Shown: positions 19,932 to 29,965, numbered from the stretch's first letter. The stretch: 64,000 nucleotides of DNA from SAR324 cluster bacterium (GCA_028281495.1 JANQJU010000006.1:39241-103240), one strand, 5' to 3'. Numbers and translations are program-made. The notes: generated from the sequence alone by a model not told the origin.

Positions 19932-21440
19932 TCACAAAACTTCACGTAGTTGGAAAGAAACTGACCGAGTTCGTTGACCAGAATAGCGCCCCGGCGGAAT
20001 ACTCATGAACTTGAAATATCCAGAGTGCCGAGATTCGGTATCGATGCCATCCAGGACCAAACAGGCCAGGGATTTTTTATCATGATCATCGGCGAAGTCT
20101 TTGAAGCGATGAAACTCCTCAACGGAAGCAAATTCGATATCGCCTTCAATCACCCGCGCTTTTTTACGATTTTTGGCATGCATGCTGCCATCTTCCAGCA
20201 CCACCAGAAGGCTGGCCGAATCTTGTCCATCCTGCATGCCGACATTGGGATTGGGAAACCGGATCGCAAACCCTGCTTTGAGGATTCCCCCACTCACCCC
20301 ATAGCGAATTTCCTTCACCGTGGCGGAAGTGGAAACTCCCGGATGGGTGGCCGGGTCCGGTGATAAGGTCACTCCATTCGCCCCAATGCCATTGCCACGA
20401 ATGTGAGTGATCTGGTGCAATTTCGACACGCTCCCCAAGTCATCTGGGGAAAACCCGGTCACCGTCACAAAGGTCGTGGCGGTATTGCTCAATTCAAATG
20501 TCCACGGGCTAGAATTCGTTACATTTTCAATGAAGAAACATTGATCGTTGATTTCTAGAGGGCTTCCATTCACCGAGATCCCGGTCACCACCACCCGATC
20601 TCCTGCGGAAAACTGGGGGTCGGTGAGCGTTTCGATGCGGATGTTTCCATTGGCGGCGCGCGAGATCCGCCGAACGTCACTCGCCGTGGCTTCTTCCAAC
20701 AACACGATGCTTCCAATGTCGACATTCAGATCTTGCGTTAACGGAGCGGGAGAGCTGCCATCGGTGAAGCGCCCTTCGTGGTTCCCGGTGGAACTCTCCC
20801 AGTGGGTGATCGTGCCACCTTTGTGGTCCAAATTCGCCGTGAGCGAAATCTGTAATTCGGATTCCTTCAACGTGTAATTCAGACTGCCCCACGATTGTTG
20901 ATGGATGCGAATCTGACCTTGAAACCAGTCCGTGAAGTTTCGGATTTCCCGAAACTGCAGTTCCCCGGTATTGAACACCCGTTGAAGGGTGCCCCCCGAC
21001 ACATAGGCAGTGAATCCACTGCCATCGATGGGTGTGCCAGAGGCATCTTGCAATTGCAGTGTGGTGGGAGACACCACCACCACTTGAAACTCCCGATGGT
21101 TGACTTCGATCATCCCGTTCACCCCTTTGAAGTAAACCGTTTCACCGGTTTTGCATTCATGGGGTTCTGCGGTGGTCACCACCACCGGAGACGCGGTGGT
21201 GAAACCGGTAACCGCAACCGTTTGACTCATCAAACGATAGCTTCCAAAGTCAGAGCGCACATTCCCCATCAAGAAAGCACTCGTGGAACTACTGACGGTG
21301 ATCGACAGTTGATCGTAGCAACAATTAGAAACCCACAGCACTCCTGGAGAATCATCAACGAGATTCTCAGAGGTGTAGCTAGACAGCACGCCGTTGAGCG
21401 CGGCGAGGGCTTTGATATTATTTCGGACAATGATCTGCAT
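19932..21440 (-). CDS. Phage tail protein with FCCH-like beta domain
   Basis: This encodes a 502-residue protein starting three bases after the stop of the hub-like gene, so translation is probably coupled. Residues about 70-150 (VAVTGFTTASPVVVTTAEPH ... VNHREFQVVVVSPTTLQL) match the small beta domain often labelled 'ubiquitin-activating enzyme E1 FCCH domain' in phage tail proteins. A second related copy with GDRVVVTGISVNGSPLEIND lies near residues 275-340. The C-terminus is a mixed beta region ending FQLREVL. Homologues sit in baseplate or distal-tail positions, and no enzymatic role in ubiquitin chemistry is implied. Confidence 0.75.
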   Translation of the reverse strand: MQIIVRNNIKALAALNGVLSSYTSENLVDDSPGVLWVSNCCYDQLSITVSSSTSAFLMGNVRSDFGSYRLMSQTVAVTGFTTASPVVVTTAEPHECKTGETVYFKGVNGMIEVNHREFQVVVVSPTTLQLQDASGTPIDGSGFTAYVSGGTLQRVFNTGELQFREIRNFTDWFQGQIRIHQQSWGSLNYTLKESELQISLTANLDHKGGTITHWESSTGNHEGRFTDGSSPAPLTQDLNVDIGSIVLLEEATASDVRRISRAANGNIRIETLTDPQFSAGDRVVVTGISVNGSPLEINDQCFFIENVTNSSPWTFELSNTATTFVTVTGFSPDDLGSVSKLHQITHIRGNGIGANGVTLSPDPATHPGVSTSATVKEIRYGVSGGILKAGFAIRFPNPNVGMQDGQDSASLLVVLEDGSMHAKNRKKARVIEGDIEFASVEEFHRFKDFADDHDKKSLACLVLDGIDTESRHSGYFKFMSIPPGRYSGQRTRSVSFQLREVL

Positions 21441-21443
21441 GGC

Positions 21444-22985
21444 TCAACTTCTCACTAAAATCGATTTGGTGCCTTTGCCGGAAAACGTGGTCTGTTCCTT
21501 CAAAAAATCCCAACCGCGTACCCCCGTCACAATCATCGTGCAGGAGAGGGCGGTATTGGGATCGGTCCAGGTCAACAGATCGCCTGGGCGCGTTTCGAAG
21601 TCGATTTCCGGAACGGTGATGGAAAATTCAGTTTGTTCCTCCGTGGCCATATAAGCTCGCAAAATCTTTTGCATCTGCGCATCGGACTCCACATAGGCAT
21701 CCACACTGATGGGATTGCCTGTAGTGAACCGTTGGCTATTGACAAAAGCGTACTTTTCCAAGGTTCCCAACCGCTTGGCGGTGCCAGAAAAGGGAGATCG
21801 CAATTGCCATCGGCTTTCCGCACGAGCAATCGGCGCGGGTTCGCTCACCGCATTGCTCAAAAATGTTTCCACAGTTTTGGGCGTCTCGGTGTAGGCGCGG
21901 TCCACGAGATGCAGCGTCGAGCCTCGGATATAGAAAAGATGATTGAAATTGATTGCCACCCGTTCCAGCATTTCTTTGATTTTCATCTGAGTGCTGATGA
22001 TGAAAGAGATGGAAATCTCGTTGGATTGTGGCGCCTTGGTGGCATCCAGGGTCAATCCTAAGCGGGTGCAGGCATATTGGAACAACTCCAACAAATAGGC
22101 GGCATTGATCCCCAACCCAGTCACACTCACTTCACCTTGAATGACTCCATTGAGTTGGATCTCTTGGGCCGTCGGTGGCACGGAAAATTGATCCGGGGTG
22201 CTCCAGGTCGTTCCAACCAACACACCATCTTCAAACACATGAATGGTCTGAGTCGGATCGAAATGAGGGTTGACCAGCAGATCTTCTTTCTTTTTGACCG
22301 TGCTTTGGTGAGTCACCACCCCAAAAGCCATTGGCCGCACCACCGGAACACTCACATGGCCAGCCCCTTCGATTCCCATGAGATGTTGGGTGGCATCCGT
22401 GTCCTTCAAATCAAAGGTGTTTTCATCCACCAGCACAACTTCGAAAACACGATCTGACGTGCCATCGTAATTGAGCGTCGTGGCATTCAATCCTTCAAAA
22501 ATGGCTTCACTGCCGTCAATCAATTCATGGGCATTGGCGGTCACGCGAATCACCCCGGAAGCATCCACGAGTTGTTCGACCAAAATCCGCCGTTCGTCCA
22601 AGGACAGCTCCAACAAATCTTGTTCCACATCGGCGTCCAAGAGATCGAACATCACCGAGGTGGACCGAATCTCTCGAATGGATCCTTTCCCCGAAAACAG
22701 AGGCTCTTCTTGTTCGCCAAATTGGATTTCCACGTCAAACTCCCCACTGGGCGGGGGCCACGTGCCATCGAAGTAGTTGAACACGGCGCTTGGATCTTCC
22801 GGGTCGTGCCGGATTTCCATCGACCCGAACTGCTGTTTGACATAGCTTTTCCCAGTGAGTGACAAACTGGGGGGTGCAATCACTTGACGACTGTATTGCA
22901 CGCTACCGGGATAATCCGTCGTGGAGATGTATTTGGGACTTCCTCCACTCAGGGTAATTTTGCACAGAAAGAGTTCGCGGCTCAT
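21444..22985 (-). CDS. Baseplate/tail hub-like protein
   Basis: This encodes 513 residues. Its ATG overlaps the tape-measure stop codon (ATGA), a sign of translational coupling. A beta-rich N-terminus is followed by an FCCH-like insertion at about residues 145-205 (ANAHELIDG ... LVDENTFDL). The C-terminal part (about 330-513) contains KEMLERVAINFNHLFYIR, the feature FETRPGDLLTWTDP and a final beta domain. The order tape measure then this protein matches the distal-tail/hub genes of siphophages, and the hub assignment rests on that synteny more than on a clear motif. Confidence 0.7.
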   Translation of the reverse strand: MSRELFLCKITLSGGSPKYISTTDYPGSVQYSRQVIAPPSLSLTGKSYVKQQFGSMEIRHDPEDPSAVFNYFDGTWPPPSGEFDVEIQFGEQEEPLFSGKGSIREIRSTSVMFDLLDADVEQDLLELSLDERRILVEQLVDASGVIRVTANAHELIDGSEAIFEGLNATTLNYDGTSDRVFEVVLVDENTFDLKDTDATQHLMGIEGAGHVSVPVVRPMAFGVVTHQSTVKKKEDLLVNPHFDPTQTIHVFEDGVLVGTTWSTPDQFSVPPTAQEIQLNGVIQGEVSVTGLGINAAYLLELFQYACTRLGLTLDATKAPQSNEISISFIISTQMKIKEMLERVAINFNHLFYIRGSTLHLVDRAYTETPKTVETFLSNAVSEPAPIARAESRWQLRSPFSGTAKRLGTLEKYAFVNSQRFTTGNPISVDAYVESDAQMQKILRAYMATEEQTEFSITVPEIDFETRPGDLLTWTDPNTALSCTMIVTGVRGWDFLKEQTTFSGKGTKSILVRS

Positions 22986-25900
22986 CGGTCAAATGCCTCC
23001 ATCAAATCTCGTTGATTCATGGTTTCCAAACGGTGGCGAATTTCTCGATTGTTCTTGGTAATTCGCGCATCCACTGGCTCATCACCAACAAACACAGCAA
23101 TATTGTCACCGTTGTTTTCCATCGCTTGTTCCAATCGGGCCAGCCTTCGATTTTGTTCTTCAGCTTTGCGATTTTGCATTTCCAGTAACGCTTCCATACG
23201 GCCGGTGTTGATCATGTTGCCTCCGCTATTCAGGAAGCGAGGCGAATCGGCAAATTTGTAATCCTCAGGATTGTTGTTCAAATGCTGTAAGAAGTTGACT
23301 CCCAGCGCATCGACTGCCGATTTGCGCACCATGAATTCACCGCCTTCGGCGTTGATATGAACCCCACCCAACTGATGAGAAGGACCGTAAATCATCCCAC
23401 CCGTTGCTCGGATCTGCATGCTGTTGATGCTCGATGTCAGTTGGGAAATTAAGTTATTCAACAACGGCTCCACCTCAGGCGTCGCTGCCAAGTGGGGTCC
23501 TAACCGGTCAAACTGACTCGGAAGTGGCACATTGTTTTTCATGCTGTTGTACTTGTCTCGCATTTCTGAAAGTGCGTTTCGTGCATTGATCAGACGTTGA
23601 TGTGAAAATGGGATGTCAGGATCAAAATGCGTCATGCGCGCTTTCATAAAATTGAGCATGTCGACGAGGCCACTGCGGTGCTGTGGATTGCCTCCACCGC
23701 CACCTCCACCGTGTTGTGGCGGAGGTGGGGGGTGATACGTCGGTTGCGGTGGAGGTGGCGGAGGTGGTGGAGGTGGCGGTGGCCGGTTGATGATCTCTTC
23801 GAGCCGGTTCACGACCTGATTGCTCCAATCGATGGTGTTTTTGACCGCGGTCTGGATCGAATCAATGGCCTGTTGTTGGGCCACCCCAGTATCAATAGCT
23901 TTCTGACTGATGGAATCCACCAAGCTCCCCAAGCCCTGAACCGTCACATCCAGCACGTTTTGCAAGGAAATGATCGATTGGCTCAAAGGACCGTCAGCAT
24001 TCAGCAAGGCAGACAAGGAGTTCACAGGGACTTGGGCATTCTCGGCGTCGCTTTCCAACGCTTCGATTTCTTTTGCCAAATCGGCAATCGGACCATGTCC
24101 TTGGATTTGGGCGGCAAAGCTGTCTTCGAGCAGTCGCAAATCGGCCATCACGAGATCAAACCGTTCGCGGAACCCGCTGCTGGATTTGAGCATTGCTTCT
24201 TGCGATTGCAAGTAGGTCTGCACAAAGCTTTGATACGCTTGGATGTCTTCATCAGAAGCCGTATCCAACACCTGATTGCCACTGCCAAATACGGCGAGGC
24301 GCAATCGGTCGAATTCGCTTTGAGCTTCGAGGGCTTTCTCCTCCACCGTCCCTTTGTTGAGATCGGAATACAGCAGGGAATTGATCGTACTGCGGATGCC
24401 ATCCAAAACTTGTTGTAGTGAGCGCACCGCATCCAATTGTTTTTGCAACGATTCTTTCTGACCCGAGGAGGTGTTCTTCTGGAGTTCCCAGACTTCCTCA
24501 CTGAGGTTCAGAACTTCATCGATGAGCGTTTGACGCTCCTTCAAGCCACTCGTCATTTCATCGTCCGTCAGGCCCACCATGTTGGAAAGATCCGCACCGT
24601 ACTTATCAATGTTGGCATCCAACGCTTTGTTGGTATCTTCCAATTTAGCGGTGACGTGATCCAAGATTTCCTCTTGCGACATGCCATGCCGTTCGATCTT
24701 TTCTTTGAAGGTATCGAGACGCGTTTGCTGGGCTGCAAAACCACTACGAAACTCTGCAAAAAACGCTTCCACAGCTCGACGAAGCTCGGCCACTTGAACA
24801 GTCGAAATCTCTTCCAATTCGTCTGCCGTGAAAATCAACTCGGATCGCATGGTATGGAACCGTTGGTTGATTTCATCCAAGTCGGCTGTCAATGCCCCTG
24901 ACGTGTTGCGCAGTCTTTGCGCACGGATGGTTTCCATGGTGGTCGCCGCTTGTTCTTTTTTGCGCTCGATCTCTTCCATCTGCTTCATGGCATCTTCGTA
25001 TTCCAATACCGCGTGCTGCGCTTTGAGACCTCGGTCGATCATTTGGTTGGCCCAAATTCGTTGATCATGGGACAACAGAGACAAGGCCGCAATTTCATCA
25101 CGAGCGGCATACGCCTGCCTTCCCACGTCATACAACCCTTTGTCCAAGTCGCTCATACCGTGTGTGGCAAACGTTGATTCCGCATCGTCCACAAAGCCTT
25201 TGTATGGATCGAGGATGCTTCCCATGGCATCGGTCTGGGCTTGAGCTTCGGCAAAATGGGTTGCCGCTTTTTTGGCTGAAGCCCCTGCATCGACCGTTTG
25301 CATTGCCAAATCTTTTTGAGCCTGCGTGAGATCTTCAGAGGCATCAATGAGACTCTTCATGGACAGCGTTTGGACATCAATGTCGAACAGTGCTTTTTCA
25401 AAATCAGAGAGATGTGGCATGAGGTTGTTAAATTCCTCTTCCCAATCCCGAAAGATGCCGAGCTGACTGTCAATGTCTTGCCAGGTCAACAGATTTGCTT
25501 GGGCGTCCACTGAGTTGTCCACAACGGCTTTGGCGTCTGCCGCTTCTTCCGGATCGAGATCCAACGCATCAATATCCTCATGGGCAGACTCGGCTTGTTG
25601 TTCCAAATCCAAGATGGACTTTTGCAGGTCTGTCAAATGGGCTGCGGCATTGGTTGCGTCCACGGTATCCATCAGATCATTGAAAGGAGCTAAGATGTCA
25701 TCCAGGTATAAACCTTTCTGGTAATTGACCCCCGCATCGATCTCATCCTTTGCAGTAGACCTTTCCTCGTCCGTGAGGTCCGCGGTGGCATCAATCGCTT
25801 CTTTCGCCTCATCCGCATTCTTGCCCAGCTCATAGATTGCAATCTGCAGCTCGCTCATGCCTTCGGTCGCTTGGGCAAAATCCCAGTCTTCTTGGATATC

Positions 25901-28888
25901 GCGGAAGGGTTGTAAGATTTCCTCCATGGCACTCTGGGCTTCTTCAATCGCCTCTTCTTCGGCCTCTTTTTTCAGCATCTCGGTTTTGGCCGCTTTCCCT
26001 TCCTCAATCACCTTGAGTTCTTTGTCGTAAATCTCCTCGGTGATCTCACCGCTCTCTTTCGCTTCCTCAAGCTTTTCCATGGCTTTGTCTGCCTCTTCGG
26101 ACAGCTCATATAACGCCAGATCGACCCCTTCCAGGCCTTCGGTGGCTTTTTCGAAGTCCAGGTCTTTGATGTATTTATCGAAAGGCTCGCTGATGTCTTC
26201 GCCGATTTTTGCAATGTCCTCATTCAATTCTTTGCGTTTGATATCGGCATACTCTTTAAACACTTGCTCTCGATCAAACCCCATATCCAACAAACCTTGC
26301 ACCAACGGATTATTTTCCGCCTCGGCCAGCATGTTGTCCCAATCATCCCATTCTTGAGCCAATTCCTTTTCCAACTGTTCGATTTTGAAGCTGGCTTTGT
26401 TGCCGTGGGTGGCTTCGAGCATGTGATTCAACATGCCATCAATGGCATCTTGGGTTCGATTGACCGCGTCTTCTTGAATGGTCTGGATATCTTCAATGCT
26501 TTCCAATGCGAGGGTGATATCTTCTGGGGTGAGAGCGCCTTCTTCGAGTTGCAGTCCAAAATCTTCCCCAGTGAATTCGGAAAGGATGCCCATCACATCG
26601 TTGATGGATAACGCCCCACTCATGATATTCTCGAGGAGCTGATCGCTGTCCATATTCATATCGAGTTCATCCCCCAGATCGATGAAAATCTGTTCAATCG
26701 CAGCAGGGTCCAGGTCGGGGAACAGTTGCTCTGCCGTCAGGGTGCCTTCATAAAAAGCAACCAAGAGATCAGTGGGATTCATCCCCAATTCGATATCATC
26801 CGAGATGCCCAGCACTTCCCGTAGGGTTTCGGCAAATTGTTCGCCTTCCAAGTCCGTGACGAGATCTTCCATGCCCATCGTGCCCTCAAACATGGCACGC
26901 ACGATTTCTTCGCCCGTCATGTCGAGGTTCATGGCTTCGGCCCGTCCTTCCCAAAAATCCATGCCCTCGATGTTGGAAAAGTCGATTTCGGCAAAATCGA
27001 TCTCTCCTAGATTTTCCACACCTTGTAGGACATCAGGCAAGAGGGTGGAGACTGCATCGATACGTTCCGCCGCCTCTTCCAAGATGCTTCGCACTTCGGA
27101 AGCCGGTCCACCTAAAGCCTTGGCCTCGATCCGGTCCGCTGCATCAGCCACTGCCATATTGTAGATTTCGGCGCGTTCGGCCATTTCCAAGGTTGGCGAC
27201 AAGGTCATCTTCGCGAGAGCCGCACTCTTTGCCGTCATCTCTTCTAGCACTTGAGTCGCATGCTCCACCTTCCTTTTGGCACCTGCCAATTGGCTCTTGA
27301 GTGAACTCAATCGCGCTTTCAGCATTCGCTCTTCGTCACTGCCTTCCTCCGCTTCTTCCAAGCGTTTCTCGGTACCGGCGACTGCCGAGGTCAATCGGCT
27401 GACATCATCTTCTTTTTTGGACAACACGTGGAACGCGTGGTCAAAATCATACCCTTCCATCTCAAGATTGGGAGCGGCCTCTTGAAGCTTGTCCATTTCT
27501 TCTTTGAAGGCCTCAAAACGCATCTGGAAATCGGACTTATTCATGGTGTCGATCATCTGCTGGAAGGGATCCAACATTTGATCAATGGCTTCTTGGCGCT
27601 TGGCCTCAAACATCTCCATGAAGTCTTTCAAAGGTTGCCCACGGTAGGAGGGTCGTCCCTTCTCGCCCCGCTTATCCATGAAGAACTTCTTGTCGTCATT
27701 GATCTTCCTCAACTCTTCTTCGAGTTCAAAGAGGGGGCCTTCAATCCCCCGGACGAAGCGGTTCCGTTCTTCGACAATGGGATAAAATCGGGCGTTGTCG
27801 CGTTGCCTTTGTAAGTCTTTCTTTTTCTTTTTCTTTCCACCAAACATGCCTCCCAAAGACTTGCCAGCCATGTCACCGATGGCACCCCCTACAACGCCTC
27901 CAATCCCCGGAACAATGGCATTGCCAATCGCCGCCCCTGCCATTCCAGCACCTTGCTGAATCAAGCTTCCCACCATATTTTGGGGCGTCGTCGACCCGGT
28001 GATCAAGCCTCCGACTTGCGCCATCATGCCGCTTTGCATGGATTGGATGCGGGGTTGCATCAATCCTTGAAAATCTTGCTTGCCAAGCTTGTCGGTCAAT
28101 AGCCCGATTTTTTCCGCAATCTTTTCTTGGGCAGCGGCATCCAACGAGTCATCCTGTTGTAACTTTTGGGTGGCTGCCAACTCATCCACGAGTTGGTTTC
28201 GGAATTCGTCGTTTTTCACATAATCCATCCCCGCAACAAGATTTTGATGGGCGTCTGGCCCCCCTTTAGAATTCAGAAAATTGGCGAACATCTCATTTTC
28301 TAAAATCTTATCCACCAGCCCATCGGTGGGAGAAGGGGTTTCTTGAGGAGGTGGCCCTTGTTGCTTCCAATATTCCATGTCGGAATCCATCGACCCCGCC
28401 AAATATTGGGATCGGGCGGCTTGTGCCCGCTCCAACTGGATCATGCGTTGCGATTCCGCATCATTGGCCCGTTCTTCTAAGGCCAAAATCTCTTCAGCGG
28501 CTTGGACTCGTTCTTCATACAACTGATTGATTTTTTCCTGTTCCTCTTGGGTTTCCTCTGCCGCAATGACGGCGTCTTCTGCCGCCCCTTCTTCGGTTTG
28601 AGCCGCTTTTTCGACCGTCTCCGAAGCACCCCGCAGCGCTTTGGCTGCTTTGGGTGCCGAAGGAACATCAGGACCTTTTCCCGAGAGATCCAACTTGTTG
28701 ATTTCTTTTTTAGCCTTCGCGATGGTTTTGTTACCTTTGGCCAGTTGGCGGTCCATTTTATCGATCGCCTTTTGCGCGGCTTGCGCGGCCTTGGGAATAT
28801 CGCTGTTCAACGTCACCTCGAGGTCATCCAGAGTTTTCTGGGCCTCACTGACGTCGACTTTAATATTGATCATTGTGATTTCCGCCAA
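22982..28888 (-). CDS. Tail tape measure protein
   Basis: This encodes 1968 residues, by far the longest gene, placed right after the G/GT pair as in lambda-like phages. The N-terminus is coiled coil. At about residues 300-350 a Gly/Ala zipper (AGMAGAAIGNAIVPGIGG) leads into GGKKKKKK, a likely membrane-active segment. Residues about 910-1290 hold five repeats of roughly 75 residues (xxxGMSELQxAIYELxxxAdeAxexIdA). A run of twelve prolines, then PPPPP and a Gly7 tract, lies near 1700-1740. Tape measures set tail length, so a tail of about 300 nm would be expected (inference). The start is either TTG 28888 with GAGG upstream or ATG 28873. Confidence 0.85.
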   Translation of the reverse strand: MAEITMINIKVDVSEAQKTLDDLEVTLNSDIPKAAQAAQKAIDKMDRQLAKGNKTIAKAKKEINKLDLSGKGPDVPSAPKAAKALRGASETVEKAAQTEEGAAEDAVIAAEETQEEQEKINQLYEERVQAAEEILALEERANDAESQRMIQLERAQAARSQYLAGSMDSDMEYWKQQGPPPQETPSPTDGLVDKILENEMFANFLNSKGGPDAHQNLVAGMDYVKNDEFRNQLVDELAATQKLQQDDSLDAAAQEKIAEKIGLLTDKLGKQDFQGLMQPRIQSMQSGMMAQVGGLITGSTTPQNMVGSLIQQGAGMAGAAIGNAIVPGIGGVVGGAIGDMAGKSLGGMFGGKKKKKKDLQRQRDNARFYPIVEERNRFVRGIEGPLFELEEELRKINDDKKFFMDKRGEKGRPSYRGQPLKDFMEMFEAKRQEAIDQMLDPFQQMIDTMNKSDFQMRFEAFKEEMDKLQEAAPNLEMEGYDFDHAFHVLSKKEDDVSRLTSAVAGTEKRLEEAEEGSDEERMLKARLSSLKSQLAGAKRKVEHATQVLEEMTAKSAALAKMTLSPTLEMAERAEIYNMAVADAADRIEAKALGGPASEVRSILEEAAERIDAVSTLLPDVLQGVENLGEIDFAEIDFSNIEGMDFWEGRAEAMNLDMTGEEIVRAMFEGTMGMEDLVTDLEGEQFAETLREVLGISDDIELGMNPTDLLVAFYEGTLTAEQLFPDLDPAAIEQIFIDLGDELDMNMDSDQLLENIMSGALSINDVMGILSEFTGEDFGLQLEEGALTPEDITLALESIEDIQTIQEDAVNRTQDAIDGMLNHMLEATHGNKASFKIEQLEKELAQEWDDWDNMLAEAENNPLVQGLLDMGFDREQVFKEYADIKRKELNEDIAKIGEDISEPFDKYIKDLDFEKATEGLEGVDLALYELSEEADKAMEKLEEAKESGEITEEIYDKELKVIEEGKAAKTEMLKKEAEEEAIEEAQSAMEEILQPFRDIQEDWDFAQATEGMSELQIAIYELGKNADEAKEAIDATADLTDEERSTAKDEIDAGVNYQKGLYLDDILAPFNDLMDTVDATNAAAHLTDLQKSILDLEQQAESAHEDIDALDLDPEEAADAKAVVDNSVDAQANLLTWQDIDSQLGIFRDWEEEFNNLMPHLSDFEKALFDIDVQTLSMKSLIDASEDLTQAQKDLAMQTVDAGASAKKAATHFAEAQAQTDAMGSILDPYKGFVDDAESTFATHGMSDLDKGLYDVGRQAYAARDEIAALSLLSHDQRIWANQMIDRGLKAQHAVLEYEDAMKQMEEIERKKEQAATTMETIRAQRLRNTSGALTADLDEINQRFHTMRSELIFTADELEEISTVQVAELRRAVEAFFAEFRSGFAAQQTRLDTFKEKIERHGMSQEEILDHVTAKLEDTNKALDANIDKYGADLSNMVGLTDDEMTSGLKERQTLIDEVLNLSEEVWELQKNTSSGQKESLQKQLDAVRSLQQVLDGIRSTINSLLYSDLNKGTVEEKALEAQSEFDRLRLAVFGSGNQVLDTASDEDIQAYQSFVQTYLQSQEAMLKSSSGFRERFDLVMADLRLLEDSFAAQIQGHGPIADLAKEIEALESDAENAQVPVNSLSALLNADGPLSQSIISLQNVLDVTVQGLGSLVDSISQKAIDTGVAQQQAIDSIQTAVKNTIDWSNQVVNRLEEIINRPPPPPPPPPPPPQPTYHPPPPPQHGGGGGGGNPQHRSGLVDMLNFMKARMTHFDPDIPFSHQRLINARNALSEMRDKYNSMKNNVPLPSQFDRLGPHLAATPEVEPLLNNLISQLTSSINSMQIRATGGMIYGPSHQLGGVHINAEGGEFMVRKSAVDALGVNFLQHLNNNPEDYKFADSPRFLNSGGNMINTGRMEALLEMQNRKAEEQNRRLARLEQAMENNGDNIAVFVGDEPVDARITKNNREIRHRLETMNQRDLMEAFDR

Positions 28889-28897
28889 CTTGCCTCT

Positions 28898-29350
28898 TTA
28901 TCGTTTAGAAGGTTTACGTTTGCGTTCTGCCTGTTTGCGTTTGGACTCTTTTTGATCGTAATGGTGTTCCACCATCCGATCTTCAATCACGAGGAGTTTT
29001 TCGTACCAAAGTGGGGTGTCACGTGCGTAGCGTTTCAAGTGTAACGTGATCGCTTCTTCACGCAGGTATTCATGCCCCATCGTTCGACTGCGTCCGGTGC
29101 GATTGAGACACTGCCAATGCTCCCAGGTCCATTGATTGTTGGTCGTGAGTTCAAAACCAGCTTGGGGACAGATATGGCACGGGGGTTCTAAGAAGTTGGG
29201 GTCGTCTTCGGGATACGAGAGATAGATGTCGCAACACGCTTGGCAGGTTTCCCCACCAAACGGGCGATCTTTTTCGATACCGTAACGTTCATCTCCTTCG
29301 GCATACACCGCTTTACCTGTCCGCAAATCCAACCAATCGGTTAGTTTCCC
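28898..29350 (-). CDS. GT-type extension of the tail assembly chaperone, read by -1 frameshift
   Basis: The frame is open from just after a stop at 29369-29371 to 28898, but it has no ATG or GTG start and no Shine-Dalgarno; a TTG at 29332 is the only usual start. It overlaps the end of the 29341-29757 gene exactly at the slippery heptamer. Slippage would add 148 residues to give a fusion of about 286. The extension has two Cys pairs (CQAC and CHIC), suggesting a zinc ribbon, then a helical region and a strongly basic tail (KRKPSKR). By position it is the T part of lambda GT, which links tape measure to tube during tail assembly. A zinc ribbon there is unusual. Confidence 0.75.
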   Translation of the reverse strand, partial: GKLTDWLDLRTGKAVYAEGDERYGIEKDRPFGGETCQACCDIYLSYPEDDPNFLEPPCHICPQAGFELTTNNQWTWEHWQCLNRTGRSRTMGHEYLREEAITLHLKRYARDTPLWYEKLLVIEDRMVEHHYDQKESKRKQAERKRKPSKR

Positions 29351-29757
29351 AGTTCTAACCCGAGACTTTCATTGTTCAATCGCTCTGCCTCATCGGTGAT
29401 GTAATCACAGAGGTTGCGAGCATGGGTATAGAGCCAACGTTTGTTGGCATCATTGCACTCATAGGCCTTCCCATTCTTGGTCAGGTTGTGCCAATTCTTC
29501 ACAATGAGGCAAAAGAGATCTTCTCCGAATTTTCCAGCATCCACGTCATCGCTCGATGCCCGACCCCGCTTCACACGGCCCGGAATTTTGTGTTTGCGTC
29601 GTAGATTGTCATAGTCATGACTGCTCGGTGAGGCACACTCAAACAACGTATCGGGATGTCTAGGATGCGGCACCTGCACGACACCAATGTCATCGGTTAA
29701 ATCAAAGGTATCCTTAGAGTGAGTTGAGGTCTTTGTCATTTCATCATCTGCTAACAT
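29341..29757 (-). CDS. Tail assembly chaperone, G-type product
   Basis: This encodes 138 residues from the ATG at 29757, with GGAG six bases upstream. The acidic N-terminus is followed by VPHPRHPDTLFECASPS and a helical C-terminal region (KNWHNLTKNGK ... HARNLCDYITDEAERLNN). Sequence similarity to lambda G is not evident by eye, which is normal for this fast-evolving family. The identification rests on three things: size, location between the tube and tape measure genes, and the -1 slippery site at its end. It should coat the tape measure protein before tube polymerisation. Confidence 0.72.
   Translation of the reverse strand: MLADDEMTKTSTHSKDTFDLTDDIGVVQVPHPRHPDTLFECASPSSHDYDNLRRKHKIPGRVKRGRASSDDVDAGKFGEDLFCLIVKNWHNLTKNGKAYECNDANKRWLYTHARNLCDYITDEAERLNNESLGLELGN
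29344..29350 (-). other. Programmed -1 frameshift site GGGAAAC
   Basis: On the minus strand the last codons of the upstream gene read CTG GGA AAC TAA. The overlapping G_GGA_AAC is a canonical X_XXY_YYZ heptamer, directly before the stop, and slipping to GGG AAA enters the open frame CTA ACC GAT TGG. Lambda uses GGGAAAG at the same gene position. The location immediately 5' of the tape measure gene supports function. Confidence 0.8.
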
Positions 29758-29965
29758 TGTGTTCTCCCATGTGTAGAAGGAATCCCAATACCTTACCGGC
29801 GATTCCTTGATTTAGAAAAAGGGTCATAAGCCCACGTACGAAGTTTTTTGAATTTTCTTTCCATGTTGTTCTGCAAACTCTAACAACTTCAGGAAGTCGA
29901 CTGAGAGATAGAGCGAGAGAGGGAAGCCCTACCTCTCAGCAGACTCAGAAGGTGCAAGAAGAGGT

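Noticed and set aside
19932..21440. Ubiquitin-activating enzyme
   Set aside because: The FCCH label is only a fold name used for phage tail beta domains. No adenylation domain or catalytic Cys context is present.
23627..24418. 263-codon plus-strand frame inside the tape measure gene, and similar long shadows in the fibre genes
   Set aside because: They are antisense frames of strongly biased coding sequence, without ribosome sites or recognised products.
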